NCBI RefSeq assembly: GCF_965137005.1 | Contig: NZ_CBCRXM010000002.1 | Span: forward strand, 186,001 to 250,000 | DNA: 64,000 nucleotides | Reading direction: 5' to 3' | From: Sphingomonas_O antarctica | Lineage (GTDB): Bacteria > Pseudomonadota > Alphaproteobacteria > Sphingomonadales > Sphingomonadaceae | Shown here: positions 33,609-43,045 of the stretch, one piece after another | Layout of the letters: each line of letters opens with the position of its first letter | Numbering within the stretch: the first letter of the stretch is position 1 | Translations under genes and position numbers: made by a program | Notes under the pieces: generated by a model | Told to the model about the DNA's origin: nothing | Seen by the model: only the letters and a program-made list of their open reading frames with translations | The model's database searches: none

Positions 33609-34060
33609 TACAGCATCCCCAGTTCGAGGCGCGCTTCGTCGGTCATCTTCGACGGGTCCCAAGGCGGATCCCAGACCAGGTTCACATCGACGATCCCGAC
33701 TCCGGGTACCGCACCGACGCGGATTTCGACTTCGGCGGGCATGGTTTCGGCGACCGGACAGTTCGGCGTGGTCAGCGTCATGTTGACGATGACGTGGCCC
33801 GAATCGATTTCGACCCCATAAATCAGGCCGAGATCGTAGATATTCACCGGGATTTCGGGGTCGAAAATATCCTGCAGCGCCGCGAGCACGGCCTCGTACA
33901 AGTCGCCGCCCGGCTCGTCGCCCGACAGTTCGGGCGCTTTCGCCTTGAGGAAACCATCGAGATAATCGACGCGGCGTTGCGTGCCCTCGTCCAGGCGCGC
34001 GTCGTTATCGACCCGTGCTCGGACGGGCGGTTCGACCGACGTGACTTCCTCGAACTTCAT
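33608..34060 (-). CDS. sufT: Fe-S assembly protein SufT (MIP18/DUF59 family)
   Basis: 150 residues. The DUF59 core DPEIPVNIYDLGLIYG and the motif TLTTPNCPVAE with its conserved Cys are present, after an N-terminal extension of about 65 residues that is usual for SUF-system members. It has an accessory role in Fe-S cluster maturation. Its start overlaps the end of sufS by four bases and its stop overlaps the sufA-like start. Confidence 0.92.
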   Translation of the reverse strand: MKFEEVTSVEPPVRARVDNDARLDEGTQRRVDYLDGFLKAKAPELSGDEPGGDLYEAVLAALQDIFDPEIPVNIYDLGLIYGVEIDSGHVIVNMTLTTPNCPVAETMPAEVEIRVGAVPGVGIVDVNLVWDPPWDPSKMTDEARLELGML

Positions 34061-35319
34061 CCGAACAACTTCCTCACGCGTTCCAGCCCCGCGACCAAAG
34101 CCGCGATATCGTCCGGGCCGCTATACACGCCAAAGCTGGCGCGGCACACCGAGTCCGCTTGCAGCCACTCCATCAACGGCTGGGCGCACAGATGCCCGGC
34201 GCGGATCGCGACCCCGCCTTCGTCCAAGATAGTGCCGACATCGTGTCCGTGCACCCCCTCGACGTTGAATGCGACGATGCCCAGCGCATCTTCGGGGCCG
34301 TACAGGCGCACCGAGTTGATCGAACGCAGCGCGTCGCGCGCCTGTTTGGTCAGGTCGCGTTCGTGCGCCTCGATGGAGTCGATGCCGATCGTTTCGACGT
34401 AATCGATGGCGGCGGCGAGGCCGAGAGCACCGGTGATGTGCGGCGTTCCCGCCTCGAACCGCGCGGGCGGCGGGGCATAGGTCGTGCCGGCGAACGACAC
34501 CTGGTCGATCATCGCGCCACCGCCGTGCAGCGGGGGCATCGACTCGAGCAATTCGGCGCGCCCCCATAGCGCGCCGATGCCGGTCGGGCCGTAGAGTTTA
34601 TGGCCTGAGAAAGCGTAAAAGTCGCAATCGAGTGCCGCGACACCGACGCGGGTGCGCGGCACCGCCTGACACCCGTCGAGCAGCAGTTTTGCGCCGACCG
34701 CGTGCGCGAGGGCCGCGGCGCGGCGGCAATCGAGGACGCTGCCGAGCACGTTCGAAATATGCGCGAAGGCGACCATCGAATGATCGGGCGTGAGCATCGC
34801 TTCCGCCGCGTCCAGATCGATGCAGCCGTTCGCGGTCAGCGGGCAGACATCGACCTGCCACCCCGCAAGCTGCCACGGCACGATGTTGGAATGATGTTCG
34901 AGCTGGCTGACGAGGACCCGGCGCCCACCACCTTTAACGCCGGGATATTGGTGCGCGACGAGGTTGATCGATTCGGTCGCGCCGCGCGTGAAGACGAGTT
35001 CGTTGGCGTCGGTCGCGCCGATAAACGCGGCGATCTTCGCCCGCGCGGCTTCGTATGCCGTCGTCATGTCCGCCGAGCGGGCGTAAACCCCGCGATGTAC
35101 GGTGGCATAGCGTTTGCCATAATCGCGGGTCATCGCGTCGATCACCGCTTGCGGCTTTTGCGCGGTCGCAGCGGTGTCGAGATAATGCCAGCCGGGTTCG
35201 ATGCCGGGAAAGTCGGCGCGATGCGTCGCCCCGGCCGAGGCCGGGGCCGCACCGAGCGGTCGCGCTTTATCGTTAGCGGCCCCGGCCTGCGCCGGGGCGA
35301 TGGATGCGGCAGCGGTCAT
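34057..35319 (-). CDS. sufS: Cysteine desulfurase SufS
   Basis: 420 residues. The PLP Lys lies in FSGHKLYGPTG, the DGCQAVPR region carries the ring-stacking residues and the catalytic Cys is in RAGHLCAQP. It takes sulfur from cysteine for cluster assembly. The conserved protein begins around residue 34 (RADFPGIEPGWHYLDTAATA). The residues before it (roughly 7-32, rich in Ala, Gly and Pro) are encoded by a family A palindromic element at 35224-35302, sitting in frame just after the start. Longer upstream reading is antisense to nothing conserved and is dropped. Confidence 0.93.
   Translation of the reverse strand: MTAAASIAPAQAGAANDKARPLGAAPASAGATHRADFPGIEPGWHYLDTAATAQKPQAVIDAMTRDYGKRYATVHRGVYARSADMTTAYEAARAKIAAFIGATDANELVFTRGATESINLVAHQYPGVKGGGRRVLVSQLEHHSNIVPWQLAGWQVDVCPLTANGCIDLDAAEAMLTPDHSMVAFAHISNVLGSVLDCRRAAALAHAVGAKLLLDGCQAVPRTRVGVAALDCDFYAFSGHKLYGPTGIGALWGRAELLESMPPLHGGGAMIDQVSFAGTTYAPPPARFEAGTPHITGALGLAAAIDYVETIGIDSIEAHERDLTKQARDALRSINSVRLYGPEDALGIVAFNVEGVHGHDVGTILDEGGVAIRAGHLCAQPLMEWLQADSVCRASFGVYSGPDDIAALVAGLERVRKLFG
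35224..35302. repeat. GC-rich palindromic element, family A copy 3, inside sufS
   Basis: Arms at 35224-35251 and 35275-35302 pair with a few mismatches around a 23-base spacer, the same design as 15934-16012 and 33180-33254. The 79 bases are open in the sufS frame and encode its extra N-terminal residues. Confidence 0.85.
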
Positions 35320-35363
35320 GTCAGCGTAGCTGCCTGAGGTCTGAAGCAAGCGCACGGCATAAA

Positions 35364-36083
35364 TTATGTGACGGCGGCGAGCGCAGCTTGGGCGGCGTCG
35401 ATCAGGGTTTGGTCTTCGCCCAAGGCTTCGGCGACAAAGGCTTGCAGCAACAGCCGCTTGGCCTCGGCAGGCGGGATGCCGCGCGCGTTCAAATAGAACA
35501 GCGCATTGGCGTCCAATTCGCCGATCGCGCAGCCGTGCGCGCATTTCACGTCGTCGGCATAGATTTCGAGTTCGGGCTTGGCGTTCGCTGTCGCGGTGCG
35601 ATCGAGCAGCATGGCGCGCACCGATTGCTGGCCGTCGGTGCCGTCGGCGCCGCGCGACACCGCGACCTTGCCCAGATAGCTGCCGGTCGCGTGGCCGGCG
35701 AGGACGCTGCGCACCGTCTGGCGGCTGCTGGCATTGGGGTGCGCGTGGCGGATCGTGGTGACGATTTCGAGCGTCGTATCGCCGCCGCCGACCTGCACCG
35801 CGCCGAGTTCGAAATGCGCGCCTTCGTGGAGCGTCACGTCGATGGCAATCCGGCCATAACGCGTGGCGCGATTCACAAGGTTCACATGTGCGCGGGCATT
35901 TTCATGAAGCAGGATTTCGAAGCTGTGCACCGCGGTTGCGCCGTCGACGATCAGCGAGCGCGCGAACGGCACGGCGGCGGTCACTTCGATCTGTTCGGCA
36001 GGCGCGACCGGCCATAATTCGGCGAGCGCGGCATGGTCGCTGTAACGATAAGCCTCGTCGCGCGGGGTCGGCTGCGCGGGCAT
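35364..36083 (-). CDS. sufD: Fe-S cluster assembly scaffold protein SufD
   Basis: 239 residues from ATG 36083, which overlaps the lipoprotein gene's TGA by one base. The C-terminal SufB/SufD core region holds KPELEIYADDVKCAHGCAIGELD, the family's best-conserved block, and LNARGIPPAEAKRLLLQAF. It forms the SufBC2D complex with the genes nearby. It is shorter at the N-terminus than enterobacterial SufD (about 420 residues), which is usual for alphaproteobacteria. The gap to sufS is 44 bases. Confidence 0.9.
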   Translation of the reverse strand: MPAQPTPRDEAYRYSDHAALAELWPVAPAEQIEVTAAVPFARSLIVDGATAVHSFEILLHENARAHVNLVNRATRYGRIAIDVTLHEGAHFELGAVQVGGGDTTLEIVTTIRHAHPNASSRQTVRSVLAGHATGSYLGKVAVSRGADGTDGQQSVRAMLLDRTATANAKPELEIYADDVKCAHGCAIGELDANALFYLNARGIPPAEAKRLLLQAFVAEALGEDQTLIDAAQAALAAVT

Positions 36084-36510
36084 CAAGCGGTCGGCGCGGG
36101 GCAGCGGGTCAGCTTGATCGGCGGCTGGCCGGGCGCGCCGGTGAGCATCATATGCTGTCCGTCGGGCGACACGACATAGCGGTTGGCGACGTCATAGCCG
36201 CCGGTGTTGTCGGCCACATGCGCCATCGCCTCGACCGAGCCGTCGGGCTGTTCCTCGAGCTTGGTCAGCGGGGCGTCGGCACCGTAGAAGTTGATACGGT
36301 CGGCGGATACGATCAGGCGCTGGTCGGTCTGGTCGCCGCAACTGTCGATATCGAGCGACCATTCGCCCTGATATTTTTGGGCGATCAGCACCTTGGGTGC
36401 GGCAGGTTTGGCCGGCGTGGGAACTGCGGCGGCGGTTTCGGTCTTCGCGGGCTGTTCGGTCTTTTGCTGGCACGCAGCGAGGGCGAGGACCAGCAGGGGC
36501 GCGTAACGGA

Positions 36511-36514
<4 letters not shown>
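36083..36514 (-). CDS. Lipoprotein of unknown function inside the suf operon
   Basis: 143 residues with a lipobox ALAAC (Cys15) and an Ala/Pro/Thr/Lys-rich spacer (about 20-40). A compact domain with SLDIDSCGDQ and a C-terminal LTRCPAPTA could form a disulfide in the periplasm. I recognise no family. It overlaps sufC (ATGA) and sufD (TGATG), so it is translated together with them, although Fe-S assembly is cytoplasmic. Confidence 0.7.
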
Positions 36515-37353
<839 letters not shown>

Positions 37354-37698
37354 TTATCGCCTTTTCGCCGCGCGAATTTCTAAAATAGCTAGCTTGGCGT
37401 CAGCGGCGATCCGCTCATCACTAACGTTCATAGCTAGCGGGGCGAATTTTGAGTCGTGTCGAAGCACTCCTTCTGCCTCGACGTAATTCAAATACCGTTC
37501 TCTTGCCGAAGAGCAGCTAGTGAAAGCTGCCGCAATAAGGTCGGTCGGCGCCGCGCGTGATGGTTCAAGCTGCTTTGCCTTAGCAATCACACACGTTCGA
37601 TAAGCCTGTGCAGCCTCTCGAGTGTACTGGGCCTCAACAGGCGACGACGCCACAAGGGTCATGACGCTCAGCGCCACCGAATAGGTAACGCACCTCAC
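37354..37698 (-). CDS. Secreted protein of unknown function between sufB and sufC
   Basis: 114 residues from GTG 37698, which overlaps the sufB stop (GTGA). A signal peptide ends VASSPVEA-QYT. The mature part has two Cys about 28 apart (YRTCVIAKA, FTSCSSARE) and is mostly helical with a basic end. I recognise no family. The DNA is visibly richer in A and T than the genes on either side, with TAA and CTA-type codons rare elsewhere in the window, so recent insertion into the operon is possible. Confidence 0.65.
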   Translation of the reverse strand: MRCVTYSVALSVMTLVASSPVEAQYTREAAQAYRTCVIAKAKQLEPSRAAPTDLIAAAFTSCSSARERYLNYVEAEGVLRHDSKFAPLAMNVSDERIAADAKLAILEIRAAKRR

Positions 37699-39179
37699 CC
37701 CACGCTCCCTTCAAGGCTGATCCCCAACAGCTTCTGCGCTTCGACGGCAAACTCCATCGGCAGTTGCTGCAGCACTTCTTTCGCAAAACCGTTGACGATC
37801 AGCGCCACGGCTTCCTCGGTCGGCAGGCCGCGCTGCTGGGCGTAGAACAGTTGGTCGTCGCTGATCTTGCTGGTCGTCGCTTCGTGTTCGAGCTGCGCGC
37901 TGGGGTTGCGGACTTCGATGTAGGGGACGGTGTGCGCGCCGCAATCGGGGCCGAGGAGCAGGCTGTCGCACTGGGTGAAATTACGTGCGCCTTCGGCCTG
38001 CGGGGCGATGCGGACGAGGCCGCGATAGGTGTTGTCGCTGCGGCCCGCGCTGATGCCCTTGGAAACGATCGTCGAGCGCGTGTTGGGCGCGTTGTGGATC
38101 ATTTTGGTGCCGGTATCGGCCTGCTGGCGGTTGTTGGTCACCGCGACCGAATAGAATTCGCCGACCGAGCCTTCGCCGTTGAGCACGCAGCTGGGATATT
38201 TCCAGGTGATCGCACTGCCGGTTTCGACCTGCGTCCAGCTGACCTTGCTGCGCTTGCCCTGGCACAATGCCCGCTTGGTGACGAAATTATAGATGCCGCC
38301 GAGGCCTTCGGCATTGCCCGGATACCAGTTCTGGACGGTCGAATATTTGATCTCGGCATCGTCCATCGCAACCAGTTCGACCACGGCAGCGTGCAGCTGA
38401 TTTTCGTCGCGCATCGGCGCGGTGCAGCCTTCGAGGTAGCTGACGTAAGAACCCTTTTCGGCGATGATCAGCGTGCGTTCGAACTGGCCGGTATTTTCCG
38501 CGTTGATGCGGAAATAGGTCGACAGCTCCATTGGGCAGCGCACGCCTTCGGGGATGTAAACGAAGGTGCCGTCGCTGAAGACCGCGCAGTTGAGCGTCGC
38601 GAAGTAATTGTCGCGCATCGGCACGATCTTGCCGAGCCATTTGCGGACGTGGTCGGGATATTCCTTGATGGCTTCCGAAATGCTGCGGAAGATGACGCCG
38701 GCGCGTTCGAGTTCGGCGCGGAAGGTCGTCGCCACCGAGACACTGTCGAACACCGCATCGACCGCGACCTTGCGCGCGCCCTCGACGCCCGCGAGTACTT
38801 TCTGCTCCTCGATCGGGATGCCGAGCTTTTCGTAGACGCGGAGGATTTCCGGATCGACCTCGTCGAGGCTGCCCAGCTTGGGCTTCGCCTTGGGCGCGGC
38901 GTAATAATAAGCGTCCTGATAATCGATCGGCGGGACGTTCAATTTGGCCCAGTCGGGCGGGGTCATCGTCAGCCAGTGGCGATAGGCCTTCAACCGCCAT
39001 TCAAGCATCCATTCGGGCTCGTTCTTTTTCGCCGAGATGAAGCGGACGGTGTCTTCGGACAGCCCTTTGGGCGCGAAGTCGGTCTCGATGTCCGCCGACC
39101 AGCCATGCTCATAATCGGCGACGCGGTCGGCGGCAGCCCATGCTTCTTCATTCTGGGCGACGGCGGCGTTGCGGGACAT
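37695..39179 (-). CDS. sufB: Fe-S cluster assembly protein SufB
   Basis: 494 residues with the full SufB pattern: EPEWMLEWRLKAYRHW near the start, GVRCPMELSTYFRIN, YLEGCTAPMRDENQLHAAVVEL, and the C-terminal PYIEVRNPSAQLEHEATTSK. Together with SufC and SufD it forms the scaffold on which Fe-S clusters are built. It is the first suf gene here, 57 bases after the AraC-type gene. No Rrf2-type regulator (IscR/SufR) is visible next to it. Confidence 0.95.
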   Translation of the reverse strand: MSRNAAVAQNEEAWAAADRVADYEHGWSADIETDFAPKGLSEDTVRFISAKKNEPEWMLEWRLKAYRHWLTMTPPDWAKLNVPPIDYQDAYYYAAPKAKPKLGSLDEVDPEILRVYEKLGIPIEEQKVLAGVEGARKVAVDAVFDSVSVATTFRAELERAGVIFRSISEAIKEYPDHVRKWLGKIVPMRDNYFATLNCAVFSDGTFVYIPEGVRCPMELSTYFRINAENTGQFERTLIIAEKGSYVSYLEGCTAPMRDENQLHAAVVELVAMDDAEIKYSTVQNWYPGNAEGLGGIYNFVTKRALCQGKRSKVSWTQVETGSAITWKYPSCVLNGEGSVGEFYSVAVTNNRQQADTGTKMIHNAPNTRSTIVSKGISAGRSDNTYRGLVRIAPQAEGARNFTQCDSLLLGPDCGAHTVPYIEVRNPSAQLEHEATTSKISDDQLFYAQQRGLPTEEAVALIVNGFAKEVLQQLPMEFAVEAQKLLGISLEGSVG

Positions 39180-39236
39180 ATCGGGGATATAGGGTGATGC
39201 GGCGGGAAAGTCACCGATTCGGGTGGGCTATGCCGC

Positions 39237-40043
39237 TTAGGTCTGTGTGATGAGGGGATTGAGCCCCTCAATCTCGGTGCGTTTCATCACCAGTTGCGCC
39301 AGCGTCGGCAGGTCTTCGGTGAACTTTTTCGGCGTGACACCGGTGAACGCCTTCACCTCGCGGATCAAATGCGACTGGTCGTAAAATCCTTCGGCGAGGA
39401 GTGCGTCGGCACTCGATTCGCCCTTCGCCAAAGCGATCGCCGCACGCAGCGCGCGGTATTTGCGCGCGAGAACCTTTGGCGGCGCGCCGTAATAGCGTTT
39501 GCAATTGCGTTCGACCTGGCGCCGCGTGACGCCCGAGGCGCGGACCAGATCCTCGATATCGGGCGATGGGCAGGATCCGAGCCAGCCATCGACCAATTTG
39601 GTGAATTCGGTGGAGGCGGCAGCATCGCGCTTGGCCAGTCCCTCGGCCAGCCGGTGGCCGATGCGCACGCGGTGATCGAGGCTTTCGGCGGCGCAAATCG
39701 CGGCATAGGCTTCGGTCGCGGCGTCGCCGAACATTTCGACCGCGTCGATCACGCGGTTCACGAGCAATGACGCGTCGATATCGACCAGTTGCGCCCAACC
39801 GGCGGGAAGCACGCCGACGCCGAACAAATGAATCGGTCCCTTGACGCTGCTGTGCGTGGGTCCGGTGTGGCCGTCGGCAAAGGTGTAGATCCCCTCGCCC
39901 TTGATGAGGAAGCGGACCTGCGCGAAGTCGGCGCGCTCATCGTCCTCGAAGGTCGGGACGTCGGCGATGAATTCGTAGAACAGCGAGAATCGGTCGCGAA
40001 ACGCTTCGTCCGGCAGACGATAATCGAGTGTAATCGCGCTCAT
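39237..40043 (-). CDS. AraC family transcriptional regulator
   Basis: 268 residues from ATG 40043 (MSAITLDYRLPDEAF); upstream in-frame codons are not coding-like. The C-terminal helix-turn-helix domain has IEDLVRASGVTRRQVERNCKRYYG and ALLAEGFYDQSHLIREVKAFTGVTPKKF, the AraC signature. The N-terminal part resembles the DUF6597 sensor type. It lies upstream of sufB on the same strand and could be cotranscribed with the suf operon, but control of suf by it is only a possibility. Confidence 0.85.
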   Translation of the reverse strand: MSAITLDYRLPDEAFRDRFSLFYEFIADVPTFEDDERADFAQVRFLIKGEGIYTFADGHTGPTHSSVKGPIHLFGVGVLPAGWAQLVDIDASLLVNRVIDAVEMFGDAATEAYAAICAAESLDHRVRIGHRLAEGLAKRDAAASTEFTKLVDGWLGSCPSPDIEDLVRASGVTRRQVERNCKRYYGAPPKVLARKYRALRAAIALAKGESSADALLAEGFYDQSHLIREVKAFTGVTPKKFTEDLPTLAQLVMKRTEIEGLNPLITQT

Positions 40044-40104
40044 AGCGTCGATGAAACCTCGCGACCCTGGTTTTTCCCCACGACCAGTTACTGCAAGTGG
40101 CTCG

Positions 40105-40143
40105 CAAAGAAAAGCGGCCCGGCAGAGAGTCTCTGCCGGGCCG
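40105..40143 (-). terminator. Strong hairpin with T-rich tail on the minus strand
   Basis: A perfect 12-14 bp stem (40115-40128 with 40130-40143; core CGGCCCGGCAGAG) is followed on the minus strand by CTTTTCTTTG. It looks like an intrinsic terminator reading towards the AraC-type gene. No minus-strand gene lies immediately upstream, so it may stop antisense transcripts from the pyrD region, or work as a hairpin in the pyrD leader on the plus strand. Confidence 0.5.
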
Positions 40144-40308
40144 TTAAGGTAAAGAACCCTGCGGCTGTCGCCTGCAAAGCCCTTCGGGTCGCAGGGCGGC
40201 AAATGCGCGCGAATCGCTCGCAGGTATTGTATGGAATCGACACGCGGCGGATTTGGGGCGCATTTATTGCCCGGTTTGACCACGGCGACAGCTTTGCTAG
40301 CGGCGCTC

Positions 40309-41337
40309 ATGCTCTACGCGCTGGCCCGACCGTTGCTGTTCACGCTCGATGCGGAGGTCGCGCACGGGCTGACGATCGCCGCGCTCAAGGCGATGCCGGC
40401 GAAGTCGAAAAGCCACGATCCGTTGCTGGCGACGCGCGTCGGCGGGCTCGATCTGCCCAGTCCGGTCGGGCTGGCGGCAGGCTTCGACAAGCATGGCGAG
40501 GTGCCCGATGCGATGCTGTCGCTGGGCTTCGGGTTCGTCGAAGTGGGGACGGTCACGCCTTTGCTACAGGCCGGCAATCCGAAGCCGCGGCTGTTCCGGC
40601 TGGCCCCCGATCGCGCGGTCATCAATCGCTTCGGGTTCAACAGCGTCGGGATCGAAGGCGCGCTGGCCAATCTTCGCAAGCGCCCTTCCACAAGGAACGC
40701 CGGCGGGGTGGTCGGCATCAATGTCGGGGCGAACAAGGATTCGGCCGACCGGATCGCCGACTATGTGTCGGGGGTGGAGGCGTTCCGCGATGTTGCCGAT
40801 TACCTCACGATCAACATCTCGTCGCCGAATACGCCGGGACTGCGCGGGCTGCAGGGCGAGCCGCTGACCGAACTGTTGCTGGCGGTCGCGGCGGTGCGGG
40901 GTACGCGTCCGGTGTTCTTGAAGGTCGCGCCCGATCTCGACGCGCGACAGGCCGACGCCATCGTCAAGGCCAGTGTGGACGCCAGGATCGACGCACTGAT
41001 CGTCAGCAATACGACGGTCGAACGCCCGCACCTCAACTCGATCCATGCGGGTGAGGCGGGCGGGCTGTCGGGCGAACCGCTCAAGGCGCTGGCGCTCGAT
41101 GCGTTGCGGCTGTTCCGCGATGCGGCGGGCGGCGCGATCCCGCTGATCGGCGCGGGCGGGATCGCCAGCGCCGACGATGCCTGGCGGCGGATCCGCGCGG
41201 GGGCCAGCGCGGTGCAACTGTACACGGCGCTGGTGTATGAGGGGCCGGCACTGGCGCGGCGGATCAATGCCGGCCTCGCCGCGCGGCTGCGCGAAGGGGG
41301 CTATGCGTCCATTGCCGAGGCGGTCGGGCGGCTATAG
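40309..41337 (+). CDS. pyrD: Dihydroorotate dehydrogenase (quinone), class 2
   Basis: 342 residues from ATG 40309, which gives the family start MLYALARPLLFTLDAE; ATG 40231 would add 26 residues. GLAAGFDKHGE, GFGFVEVGTVTP, NRFGFNSVG, INISSPNTPGLR (class 2 Ser active base) and IGAGGIASADDA (FMN phosphate) are present. It oxidises dihydroorotate to orotate, passing electrons to quinone at the membrane. The 265 bases upstream to the AraC-type gene hold a strong hairpin and a second potential hairpin CCCTGCG/CGCAGGG. Confidence 0.93.
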   Translation: MLYALARPLLFTLDAEVAHGLTIAALKAMPAKSKSHDPLLATRVGGLDLPSPVGLAAGFDKHGEVPDAMLSLGFGFVEVGTVTPLLQAGNPKPRLFRLAPDRAVINRFGFNSVGIEGALANLRKRPSTRNAGGVVGINVGANKDSADRIADYVSGVEAFRDVADYLTINISSPNTPGLRGLQGEPLTELLLAVAAVRGTRPVFLKVAPDLDARQADAIVKASVDARIDALIVSNTTVERPHLNSIHAGEAGGLSGEPLKALALDALRLFRDAAGGAIPLIGAGGIASADDAWRRIRAGASAVQLYTALVYEGPALARRINAGLAARLREGGYASIAEAVGRL

Positions 41338-41347
41338 GCCGACCCTC

Positions 41348-43009
41348 ATGAAGAAGCTGCTGCTCGCGGGCGTTGCCCTGCTCGCCACTGCCCCGCTGTA
41401 TGCCAGGGGTGTCGCCGTTTCCGCCGATCCCCGCGCGACGGCTGCCGGGCAGGCGATGCTCGACAAAGGTGGCAGCGCCGCCGACGCGGCGATGGCGATG
41501 ATGTTGGCGCTGACCGTGGTTGAGCCGCAGAGTTCGGGCATCGGCGGCGGCGGGCTGCTGGTCTATTACGATGCGAAGACCGGCACGACATCGACCATCG
41601 ACGGGCGCGAGGCGGCGCCGAAGGCCGCGACCGTCGCGCGATTCCTGAGCGCCGATGGCCGGCCGATGCCGTTCGTCCAGGCGTTTCCCGGCGGCAAGTC
41701 GGTGGGCATTCCGGGCAACGTGTCGCTCCTCGCGGAAACGCACAAGCGCTGGGGCAAGCTCGCCTGGGCGCGGCTGTTCGATCCGGCGATCGGGCTGGCG
41801 GGGCATTACCAGGTCAGCCGGCGAATGGCGGGCATCCTGTCGCCGACCGCGCCGTTCATGAAGGATTTCCCCGGCGCGACGGCGTTGTTCTGGGAAGGCG
41901 GCAAGCCCAAGCCGATGGGCAGTTATGTCGACAATCCAGCCTTGGTCGCGACGTTCCGGACATTGCAGGCCAAGGGGGCGGCGGCATTCTACACCGGGCC
42001 GGTGGCGCGCGCGATCGTGACCACGGTCCGCACCGCGCCGCACAATCCGTCCGACATGACCGTCGCCGATCTGGCGGCATACCGCGCCCGCGAGCGCGCG
42101 CCGGTGTGCATGAACTATCGCGTCTATCGGCTGTGCACGATGGGCCCGCCATCGGGCGGCGGGTTTACGGTGCTCCAGACGCTCGGGCTGCTCGAACGGT
42201 TCGACATGGCCAAGTTGGGCAAGGATTCGCCGGTCGCATGGCATCTGATCGGCGAGGCGATGCAACTGGCCTATGCCGACCGCGAGAAATGGGCGGGCGA
42301 CGCCGATTTCGTCAGTGTGCCCGTCGCGGGCCTACTCGACCCCGCTTATGTCCGTAGCCGCAGCGCGTTGATCCGCGAGGATGCATCGCTTCCCGCTTAC
42401 ACCGCCGGAACGCCACCCGGGGCGCCGGTGCGCGCGGCTGCGATCAGCGGCGAGAAAACCGGAACGACCCATTTCGTCGCGGTCGACGATGCCGGCAATG
42501 TCGCGTCGATGACCTCCACCGTCGAAAGCGGCTTCGGCAGCCAGCTGGTGTCGGGCGGGTTCGTGCTCAACAACGAACTGACCGATTTCAGCTTTGCGCC
42601 GACCGACGCGAGCGGCGCGCCGATGGCCAATGCGGTCGCGGGCGGCAAGCGACCGGTGTCGTCGATGGCGCCGGTGATCGTGTTCAAGGGCGGCAAGCCG
42701 GTGCTGGCTCTGGGGTCGGCGGGCGGCAAGCGCATCCCGTCGCATGTCATCAAGACGTTGGTCGCGTGGCTCGATTGGGGTCTGCCGGCCGAAGCCGCGA
42801 TGGCGCAGCCCAACCTGTATTTCAGCGGCAAGGCGTTGCTGGTCGAAGAGAATACCCCGGTGGCTGCGATGGCCGGACGGATCGCCGCATTGGGTCAGAC
42901 GACGCTGCCGAGCGATCTGACGTCGAAACTGACCGCGGTCGAACGTACGCCCACGGGGTGGCGCGCGGCGATCGATCCGCGCATAGGATTTGGCTCGCTA
43001 ATCGAATAG
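41348..43009 (+). CDS. ggt: Gamma-glutamyltransferase
   Basis: 553 residues with a signal peptide (MKKLLLAGVALLATAPLYA). The family start of the mature protein is DKGGSAADAAMAMMLALTVVEPQSSGIGGGG. The autocatalytic cleavage site and nucleophilic Thr lie in KTGTTHFVAVD, followed by STVESGFGSQLV. The enzyme cleaves glutathione and transfers gamma-glutamyl groups in the periplasm. It starts 10 bases after pyrD. The lid-loop and small-subunit motifs are intact. Confidence 0.92.
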   Translation: MKKLLLAGVALLATAPLYARGVAVSADPRATAAGQAMLDKGGSAADAAMAMMLALTVVEPQSSGIGGGGLLVYYDAKTGTTSTIDGREAAPKAATVARFLSADGRPMPFVQAFPGGKSVGIPGNVSLLAETHKRWGKLAWARLFDPAIGLAGHYQVSRRMAGILSPTAPFMKDFPGATALFWEGGKPKPMGSYVDNPALVATFRTLQAKGAAAFYTGPVARAIVTTVRTAPHNPSDMTVADLAAYRARERAPVCMNYRVYRLCTMGPPSGGGFTVLQTLGLLERFDMAKLGKDSPVAWHLIGEAMQLAYADREKWAGDADFVSVPVAGLLDPAYVRSRSALIREDASLPAYTAGTPPGAPVRAAAISGEKTGTTHFVAVDDAGNVASMTSTVESGFGSQLVSGGFVLNNELTDFSFAPTDASGAPMANAVAGGKRPVSSMAPVIVFKGGKPVLALGSAGGKRIPSHVIKTLVAWLDWGLPAEAAMAQPNLYFSGKALLVEENTPVAAMAGRIAALGQTTLPSDLTSKLTAVERTPTGWRAAIDPRIGFGSLIE

Positions 43010-43045
43010 CCGATGCGGGCAATCCGTGCGGTGCAAGGGAGAGAT

